Origin: Ruminococcus sp.
Lineage (GTDB): Bacteria; Bacillota; Clostridia; Oscillospirales; Ruminococcaceae
Assembly: GCA_031262625.1 (NCBI GenBank)
Contig: JAISHJ010000034.1
Coordinates: 1-16,699 of the forward strand
Direction of reading: 5' to 3'
DNA: 16,699 bases
Under the pieces are notes generated by a model. The model was given only the letters and a program-made list of their open reading frames with translations, was not told the DNA's origin and did not search any database. The position numbers and the translations under genes were made by a program. Below are positions 13,434 to 16,699 of this stretch, piece by piece (within the stretch, counting starts at the first letter, position 1; every line of letters begins with the position of its first letter).

Positions 13434-16400
13434 ATGAAAACACTGGTTACATATGATGAATTTAAGGACCACTGCGACAGTCTCCCTATGAAGATAACTG
13501 CCTCGTTCCCGGAGAACGGCGGTTACCTTTTACATCCGTTTATGGAAAATACGCTCTTAACCGAATGTACCATAGCGGAGAAAAATACCCACAGTCCCGA
13601 TATCTGCCGTATGTGCGATCTGCTTTTAATGTCGGATGACAATGACAGTTGGGAAGTATTTTCACTTCGTGAAGCCAGAGAGAAGGCAAAACGAGGCGGC
13701 GGTGTTTATATTGCCGATATTTTGGGTGAAGCTTTGTTTTATGCCGAGGAATGGATGATAAACGGGCAGAACGACAGGATTATAGTAAGTATCGAGCATA
13801 TGGAGAAGCAGGGCAAAAAATATGCGCCGATAAGTCCTCTTACGAATCTGTATGTAGACTTTAAGAAAGTGACTTCACAAATTCTATGGAAAAAAACAGA
13901 ACTCGGCGAGCCTGTATATATAGATGCGGAAGCTATAAAGCGTATTTTTGATGAATATAAGACGGCGCAGATTGACTCTGCTCCGAAGCTTAAGTATGCG
14001 GAAAAGGTTACAATGCCGCTCTTTGACCTGAATGTAGTTGCTGATGCGGCGGCGGTTCGCAGGAATATCGTTAATAAATTCTTAAGACAGCTTGAAACTA
14101 TTCATAATGTACTTGACTCCGAAAAAACACTGTTATCCTCTGCCGGAATTGACACCGATGCGTTTCTGCCTGAATTTGTAAATGAAACGCTGTCCGCTGA
14201 CGGTATACCTTCCGGAAATTTAGATACCGGAAGCTTTGAAAACCTTAAACAATCGTATTTGAAGGCAGTTACGGCTTTTTCGGACTACGAACTTGGCAGC
14301 CCTGTGAATCCGAAATTTAACGCAGACTTTGAGGCTCTTATTTCCGGTGAAACTCCGGTAGACGAAGAAAAATTCCTGCTATGCAGTCTTTTATCGCTTC
14401 CGCCGAATCATTCCGGAATTTTTGACTATATCGAAGAAAAATATCCTCTCCAGCGGGGAAATATTGAGCGAATCAAGACATTTTGGGGTGAACTTCCCGA
14501 AAACAATGAGATTGCCGCTCCTGTTCCCGAAAACAATGAAATTGCCGCTAGTGTTACCCAAAACGACGAAATTGCCGCTCCTGTTACCCAAAACGAAACT
14601 TTTGAAATCGGTGAAATAAACGTGAATGAAAAACCGGCTGAAATCACAGCAGTTCTCCCCGCAGGTACACCCCGTACAGCTGCGATTGTCCGTGCGGAAG
14701 CCGCAGTTAAGGCAGCCGAAGCGGAAGCTTTGCGGAAGCAATCCGAAGCCCTTGAATTAACCGCTAAAGCTCTCTTTGAAGAAGCCGACCGCCTTGAAGA
14801 TGAAGAGAGACGTGCCGAAGAAGCACGATTAGCCGAAGAAGCACGCATAGCGGAGGAAGCACGATTAGCCGAAGAAGCACGTATAGCCGAAGAAGCACGT
14901 ATAGCAGAAGAAACACGTATAGCCGAAGAAGCGCGATTAGCCGAAGAAGCACGCATAGCAGAAGAAACACGCATAACCGAAGAAGCGCGTATAGCAGAAG
15001 AACTTAAAACTATAGCAACGGTTGAAGACATTAGTACTGCTGACCGTAATAAATCAAAATTTGCCGAAATCGAAGAACTTGCGAAGGAAATTGAAGAAAT
15101 CGGCGAAACATTACCTGTAGCAGAGATTGCGGTTGCACCGGCAGCTAACCCTGAACCGGTGAAACCCGAAACTGCTAAGCTTTCACAAGAAGAAGCTTTA
15201 AAAGCAATTAACGAAATCACCGGCGACATTTCAAAGCTTAAAGATAAAAATACACTTCTCGAGATTAAGGAAAAACTTGACAAAAGAGAAGAACTTGCGG
15301 CATACGCTGCGGATACTTACTCACAGATAGAAATGCGGCTTGAAAAACTCACCCCTGTATATACTTTTGAAGATAATGCCGGACGGATTAACGAACTTAA
15401 CGAAGAAGAACTTGCTTCATTCAGCGAAGAATTTGATAAGAAGCGCGCTTCATTTGATGCTAAAACTGCCGCAAATATTGACGATAAAATTCTTGCAAGA
15501 GAAGACGAACTCGAAAACTTATCTCTTGAAAAACTTTGCGAAAATATTAATGAAATGTCAAGCGAAGATGTTGAAAAGCTTCTCGAAACTCTTGCAGACG
15601 GAACTTTCAGCGTTAAAGCCGCCGCGCCTTATATTAAGCGGGTGCGCGATGTGCTTGATACGCTCTATGTAAAGGAAGCCGACAGTCTTACCGCAAATAC
15701 CGAAAGCATGGACGCCGACGAAATAGCACAAGTCCGCGCTCGTATTACTGCAATGTCCCTGCCGGAGGATATTAAGAAACGCGCACAAGGAAAACTCACC
15801 CGCGCAAGCGTTAACCTTGACGAAAAAGAAATTCAGGGTATGATTGGGAATTTACCTCTCATCAGTGAGAAGCAAGCTCTTGAAATTATCCGCAAAATTG
15901 ACAGAATGAAGAGCGATAGTCAGATGACTTCCAGATATGTCGAAAAGCTTGAAGCTCACATTAATAAACTGCGCGAAAATGAAGCGCATGATTTTATCAA
16001 TGTTATCCTTGCAACTATGCATGACAGCGGACTTTCAGCCGCACAGGTAATAGTGTCAGGTTCTGCATTATTCCCCGGAAAAGTCGATAAAGCGACGTCA
16101 GAGTATGCTTCCGTAGGGCGTTATGAGCAGTCTTTAATAGTCTCCGATAACGCTAAAACGGATGAAGCAATGCTTCTTACAACCGATTTTATCTATATGC
16201 GGAGCAAAACAGGTGCGATTAATCGTATAAAGGTTGATGATATAGACGATATACATTTTGAGAAGGCATTTATCGGCAATAATAAAATTATATGCAAAGC
16301 AAAAGCCGAAACGGTTGAAATCCCTCATGGCTTCGACAAAAAATCAACCGAAGCGGCTGCTGCGGTACTCCTTGATGTAGTAAATGCTATTAAGGACAGG

Positions 16401-16699
16401 CGCAGTGCCGATCGTATGAAAGCTATAGAGGAATCGAATGCGAAGCGGCAGGCGGTTGCACAGGCGGCGGCAGTTGCTGAGCAGAAGATTGTTTCCGGTA
16501 CAAAGAAGGAAGAACAAAAGCCGACTGCTCCGAAGAAGGTTATAAGAAACCCTGCCGATACAAATAAACACGGTGTTGAAGTAGACTTCTCCGACGTGGG
16601 GGCTGACCTTGAAGCGATTGCTGCTAATCTTGAAACCAAAGCGGCATTTAAAAATTCCGCGGAAAACGCTAATGAATATAAAGAAGGCGAATTTGATTC
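13434..16699 (+). CDS. Large repeat-containing helical protein with PH-like region, function unknown (C-terminus cut by window edge)
   Basis: One frame runs from the ATG at 13434 to the right edge: at least 1088 codons without a stop. GAGG lies 5 nt upstream (GAGGTAAGT-ATG). I do not recognise the family. Visible parts: residues 1-350, a mixed domain with C45, H53, C58 and C61 (CRMC) as a possible zinc site, ending near GIFDYIEEKYPLQRGNIERI; 354-387, a decapeptide repeat; 440-525, a charged helix with ten AEEAR[L/I] hexapeptides; 526-870, more acidic/basic helices with many Glu-Glu-Leu patterns; about 895-988, a probable PH-like beta region (MLLTTDFIYMRSKTGAINRI, then VDDIDDIHFE, ending in helix AAAVLLDVVNAI); then a Lys/Ala-rich tail. 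No signal peptide or membrane segment is seen, so it is probably cytoplasmic. It is divergent from the GH44 gene with 224 nt between. Confidence 0.85.
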   Translation, partial: MKTLVTYDEFKDHCDSLPMKITASFPENGGYLLHPFMENTLLTECTIAEKNTHSPDICRMCDLLLMSDDNDSWEVFSLREAREKAKRGGGVYIADILGEALFYAEEWMINGQNDRIIVSIEHMEKQGKKYAPISPLTNLYVDFKKVTSQILWKKTELGEPVYIDAEAIKRIFDEYKTAQIDSAPKLKYAEKVTMPLFDLNVVADAAAVRRNIVNKFLRQLETIHNVLDSEKTLLSSAGIDTDAFLPEFVNETLSADGIPSGNLDTGSFENLKQSYLKAVTAFSDYELGSPVNPKFNADFEALISGETPVDEEKFLLCSLLSLPPNHSGIFDYIEEKYPLQRGNIERIKTFWGELPENNEIAAPVPENNEIAASVTQNDEIAAPVTQNETFEIGEINVNEKPAEITAVLPAGTPRTAAIVRAEAAVKAAEAEALRKQSEALELTAKALFEEADRLEDEERRAEEARLAEEARIAEEARLAEEARIAEEARIAEETRIAEEARLAEEARIAEETRITEEARIAEELKTIATVEDISTADRNKSKFAEIEELAKEIEEIGETLPVAEIAVAPAANPEPVKPETAKLSQEEALKAINEITGDISKLKDKNTLLEIKEKLDKREELAAYAADTYSQIEMRLEKLTPVYTFEDNAGRINELNEEELASFSEEFDKKRASFDAKTAANIDDKILAREDELENLSLEKLCENINEMSSEDVEKLLETLADGTFSVKAAAPYIKRVRDVLDTLYVKEADSLTANTESMDADEIAQVRARITAMSLPEDIKKRAQGKLTRASVNLDEKEIQGMIGNLPLISEKQALEIIRKIDRMKSDSQMTSRYVEKLEAHINKLRENEAHDFINVILATMHDSGLSAAQVIVSGSALFPGKVDKATSEYASVGRYEQSLIVSDNAKTDEAMLLTTDFIYMRSKTGAINRIKVDDIDDIHFEKAFIGNNKIICKAKAETVEIPHGFDKKSTEAAAAVLLDVVNAIKDRRSADRMKAIEESNAKRQAVAQAAAVAEQKIVSGTKKEEQKPTAPKKVIRNPADTNKHGVEVDFSDVGADLEAIAANLETKAAFKNSAENANEYKEGEFD
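14493..14597 (+). repeat. 30-nt tandem repeat encoding a decapeptide
   Basis: Three full units and a partial fourth encode LPENNEIAAP, VPENNEIAAS, VTQNDEIAAP and VTQNE (residues 354-388). Units start at 14493, 14523, 14553 and 14583. Neighbouring units differ at a few bases, so they arose by recent tandem duplication. The segment probably forms a flexible linker ahead of the long helix. Confidence 0.9.
14814..14993 (+). repeat. Ten 18-nt tandem repeats encoding AEEAR[L/I] hexapeptides
   Basis: Ten exact-length units (residues 461-520) follow the consensus A-E-E-A-R-I/L, with variants AEETRI (twice) and TEEARI (once); a decayed unit AEELKT follows. Codons vary (GCC/GCA/GCG, CGA/CGC/CGT, TTA/ATA), so the units have partly diverged at DNA level while the protein pattern is kept. 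Three units make 18 residues, exactly five alpha-helical turns. Confidence 0.95.

Noticed and set aside
14814..14993. CRISPR-like or satellite array
   Set aside because: Regular 18-nt units have no spacers, stay in frame and keep a protein pattern, so they are coding repeats.
14426..15283. Long minus-strand frame opposite the helical-protein gene (Ser/Ala-rich, ASSAxR repeats)
   Set aside because: It is the antisense shadow of the hexapeptide repeat: repeated GAA/GCA codons read backwards give Ser/Ala. It has no ribosome site of note and breaks the better-supported plus-strand gene.

Overview
The window looks like a chromosomal segment of a spore-forming, low-to-moderate GC member of the Clostridia (Bacillota), probably a gut or rumen lineage. 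The reasons are the sporulation pair yabP/yabQ, the yqhY-nusB-xseAB-ispA arrangement, purine-rich Shine-Dalgarno sites, frequent TTG/GTG start candidates, and consensus sigma-A promoters. Genus cannot be fixed from the sequence alone. No rRNA, tRNA, CRISPR array, integrase or transposase was found.

Positions 1-4854 (minus strand) form a tightly packed housekeeping operon, transcribed right to left from a TTGTGT-N17-TATAAT promoter. It contains a YqhY/Asp23 family protein, NusB, a TsaD-like M22 family protein, the large and small subunits of exonuclease VII, and a short-chain polyprenyl diphosphate synthase. Most junctions overlap (ATGA, TAATG, or 20 nt). After a 109-bp gap with its own promoter candidates comes a truncated XRE-type regulator with a Gly/Asn-rich tail that leaves the left edge.

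Positions 4874-6531 (plus strand) are the yabP-yabQ-divIC-yabR cluster known from spore formers. A perfect sigma-A promoter (TTGACA-N17-TATAAT) lies between yabQ and divIC, so the sporulation half and the vegetative division half can be expressed separately. Positions 6561-8320 hold a long-type 2-isopropylmalate synthase (leuA) preceded by a terminator-like hairpin and followed by a good terminator. Positions 8393-10074 hold an NADP-type glutamate dehydrogenase (gdhA) with a strong promoter and a long 3' region. That region contains a 19-bp-stem palindrome, a G-quadruplex motif on the minus strand, and a terminator about 200 nt downstream of the stop codon.

Positions 10096-11430 are an ECF sigma factor and its zinc-finger, single-pass membrane anti-sigma factor, ending in a bidirectional terminator shared with the convergent gene at 11431-13209. 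That gene encodes a secreted GH44 glycosidase with a C-terminal membrane anchor instead of the usual binding modules or dockerin. Divergent from it, 13434-16699 is one uninterrupted reading frame of at least 1088 codons that leaves the right edge. It encodes a large cytoplasmic-looking helical protein with a possible zinc site near the N-terminus, a decapeptide repeat, ten hexapeptide repeats (AEEAR[L/I]), long charged helices and a PH-like region. I do not recognise its function; it is the most novel item in the window.
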